Program-made: the position numbers and the translations under genes
Notes under the pieces: generated by a model
What the model saw: the letters and a program-made list of their open reading frames with translations, nothing else
Databases searched by the model: none
Told to the model about the DNA's origin: nothing
From: Vibrio breoganii
GTDB taxonomy: Bacteria; Pseudomonadota; Gammaproteobacteria; Enterobacterales; Vibrionaceae
DNA: 64,000 nucleotides
Direction of reading: 5' to 3'
Assembly (NCBI RefSeq): GCF_001677275.1
Contig: NZ_CP016178.1
Coordinates: 620,001-684,000 of the forward strand
In this document: positions 62,783 to 64,000 of the stretch, piece by piece
Layout: every line of letters begins with the position of its first letter
Numbering within the stretch: the first letter of the stretch is position 1

Positions 62783-63166
62783 ATGGGTCAATTCACCCTG
62801 TTCTATGATGGCACCTGCCCATTGTGCGTTAAGGAAATGACGTCCCTTAAAAAGCATGACACTTACAATCAACTGCTACTCGTCGATATTCACGCTCAAC
62901 ACTTTACTGATTACCCCTATATAGATGCCAAACAAGCATCGGTAATGCTGCACGCGTTAAATGAAGAAGGAAAACTTCTATTGGGTTTGGATGTCACCTA
63001 CCAGGCTTGGAGTAGAGTAGGGAAAGGTTGGCTGTATGCGCCAACGCGTTGGAAAATGTTTCGCCCTTTGTGCGACAAAATCTATCTATGGTTTGCCAGA
63101 AATCGCTACCCGATCTCCCGCTGGCTAACCGGATCTTCACGATGTAACAGCTGCAGGCTCAAGTAG
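62783..63166 (+). CDS. DCC/DUF393 thiol-disulfide oxidoreductase-like protein
   Basis: A 127-residue protein with the family hallmark FYDGTCPLCVKEM (C12, C15), a thioredoxin-like pair, followed by LLVDIHAQHF, a conserved VTYQAWSRVG and a C-terminal WFARNRYPISRWL. DUF393 members are predicted to exchange disulfides. ATG 62783 is preferred over 62768 because GAGGAAA precedes it. It ends with two further cysteines (CNSC). Confidence 0.85.
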   Translation: MGQFTLFYDGTCPLCVKEMTSLKKHDTYNQLLLVDIHAQHFTDYPYIDAKQASVMLHALNEEGKLLLGLDVTYQAWSRVGKGWLYAPTRWKMFRPLCDKIYLWFARNRYPISRWLTGSSRCNSCRLK

Positions 63167-63172
63167 CGAAAT

Positions 63173-63209
63173 AAAAAAAGACCGAGACACACGGGGGAGC
63201 ACTCGGTCT
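63173..63209 (-). terminator. Terminator of the GH3 gene
   Basis: On the minus strand AGACCGAG and CTCGGTCT form a stem followed by seven T. It lies about 60 bases beyond the glycosidase stop. Confidence 0.8.
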
Positions 63210-63216
63210 ATATCAT

Positions 63217-63251
63217 CTGATAGCTGATAGCTGATAGCTGATAGCTGATAG
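63217..63251. repeat. Five tandem copies of CTGATAG
   Basis: A perfect heptanucleotide repeat, 5 x 7 bp, between the GH3 stop codon (63266) and its terminator. It is non-coding. Slippage could change the copy number but would not affect a reading frame here. Confidence 0.9.
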
Positions 63252-63265
63252 CTACTGGCTGTTAG

Positions 63266-64000
63266 TTACAGTTTGGTGAAGCTTAGCGTTTCAAGAACCA
63301 GTCCACGTTTAACAAAGTTGATGTGGACCTCGTATGTTCCTGCTTCTAGCTTAACGGTCAAGCCGTCAACATCAACGCTCTTACCATCTGTACCGTTCAC
63401 TGGGAATGACATGCTGAATAGGCCATTTAAGTGCATGCTACATGATGACTGAGCCAGTGAATTTCTATCGTAATGCGCTACAGCCGAGCAGTGGTATTCG
63501 CCTGCTGTTTCGATCTTGATGGTTTTAGTCACATTTGCTGCTGTATTCAACTCAATAGGCTGTTCAACAGAAATAGCGTCTTCGCTGATTTGTGCTTGCG
63601 GCGCAAACGGCTTAATCGGTTCGTACTTCTTAAGCGGACGAGACATCACTGGCGCATCCATAATGAAGCGACAGATGTTCATTGCGCTACGTTGCAACTC
63701 ACCAATGGTCAGTGTGCCGTCTTCTACCGCTTGGATAGTGTTGTCACCCATACCGTTCGATTCAGCCGTGTCATTTTCAACAACCATGTATAGGTCGTTT
63801 TGAGCGCGAACCATGAACGAAGTAAAGGTTTTAGACTCTTCTCCAGCTAGAACGCAGTCATTCATCTTCGCCCACCAGTCGGTCATCACGATGCCAGAAT
63901 ACCCCCACTCACCACGCAGAATGGTAGTGTTTAGGTCGTAGTTTGATGCTGCCCAGTGACCGTTGATTGGGTTGTAAGAGGTCATGATAGTGGTTGCATC
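63266..64000 (-). CDS. GH3-family glycoside hydrolase, 3' part (runs off the window)
   Basis: The C-terminal ~244 residues of a larger protein; the frame continues past 64000 (DATTI before MTSYNPING). SYNPINGHWAASN, LRGEWGYSGIVMTDWWA with the probable catalytic nucleophile aspartate, and the following GDNTIQAVEDGTLTIGELQR fit a GH3 beta-glucosidase-type domain. After residue ~130 a beta-rich domain of CBM type follows (ETAGEYHCSAVAHYD). It should release sugars from beta-linked glycans. N-terminus and secretion signal are outside the window. Confidence 0.8.
   Translation of the reverse strand, partial: DATTIMTSYNPINGHWAASNYDLNTTILRGEWGYSGIVMTDWWAKMNDCVLAGEESKTFTSFMVRAQNDLYMVVENDTAESNGMGDNTIQAVEDGTLTIGELQRSAMNICRFIMDAPVMSRPLKKYEPIKPFAPQAQISEDAISVEQPIELNTAANVTKTIKIETAGEYHCSAVAHYDRNSLAQSSCSMHLNGLFSMSFPVNGTDGKSVDVDGLTVKLEAGTYEVHINFVKRGLVLETLSFTKL

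Noticed and set aside
63217..63251. CRISPR-like repeat
   Set aside because: Head-to-tail heptamers without spacers; no cas genes nearby.

Overview
The window reads as a chromosomal segment of a marine gammaproteobacterium of the Vibrionaceae, most likely Vibrio. The evidence is a syp-type symbiosis/biofilm polysaccharide locus with SypG/sigma-54 promoters, an H-NOX sensor, a thermostable-hemolysin (T_hemolysin) family protein, an MSHA-like prepilin, DUF2986, Gsk and CreA genes, and Vibrio-type MITEs. All assignments are by reading the sequence; no search was run. I saw no rRNA, tRNA or CRISPR array.

Layout. (1) 0.2-5.3 kb: AT-rich accessory block with an AAA_13 (RloC/PrrC-like) ATPase, a broken ORF, a DUF945-like protein and a GIY-YIG-like gene pair. 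(2) 5.6-9.5 kb: a group II intron, then a 1.64 kb IS3-type element that replaced the last codons of a sensor kinase. (3) 9.5-16.1 kb, minus strand: an operon of a T_hemolysin protein, AMP-forming ligase, haem-oxygenase-like diiron oxidase, SDR, periplasmic TPR protein, response regulator and kinase, preceded by a PmrA-type direct repeat. This is the best candidate for an undescribed small-molecule pathway. (4) 16.3-26.7 kb: xre-cupin/azlC/azlD behind a 32 bp palindrome, a Zur-like DUF1826/CobW operon whose GTPase is broken, IS remnants, an SDR, an M14 carboxypeptidase, a MATE pump, a VOC protein and a YdjM-like gene with two LexA boxes.

(5) 26.8-49.2 kb, minus strand: the syp locus in canonical order A-B-C-D-F-G-H-(gap)-I-J-K-L-M-N-O, without recognisable sypE or sypP/Q/R in the window, and with sypF reduced to an HPt-domain protein. 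Upstream of sypA lie an H-NOX gene and a cytoplasmic hybrid kinase without an HPt domain. The inferred circuit is NO/H-NOX to hybrid kinase to SypF HPt to SypG, which would activate sigma-54 promoters before sypA, sypI and sypM. Each promoter has a palindromic element about 55-70 bp upstream. An IS903-type element, itself split by a second copy of the 1.64 kb IS, sits in the 3' end of sypH. A prepilin gene and a small membrane-protein gene lie between sypH and sypI.

(6) 49.3-64 kb: a SRAP/YedK gene split by a third IS, a MITE, then ordinary chromosomal genes (DUF1223, HAD, FKBP, DsbA-like, gsk, creA, HAD, NYN, katG with an OxyR-type site, YoaK-like, DUF2986, fabH, DCC) and the 3' part of a GH3 glycosidase running off the right edge.

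The mobile elements can be dated relative to each other. Target duplications are intact for both copies of the 1.64 kb IS, for the IS903-type element (9 bp) and for the SRAP insertion (4 bp), so native gene ends can be rebuilt exactly and no net inversion between the two inverted IS copies is needed.
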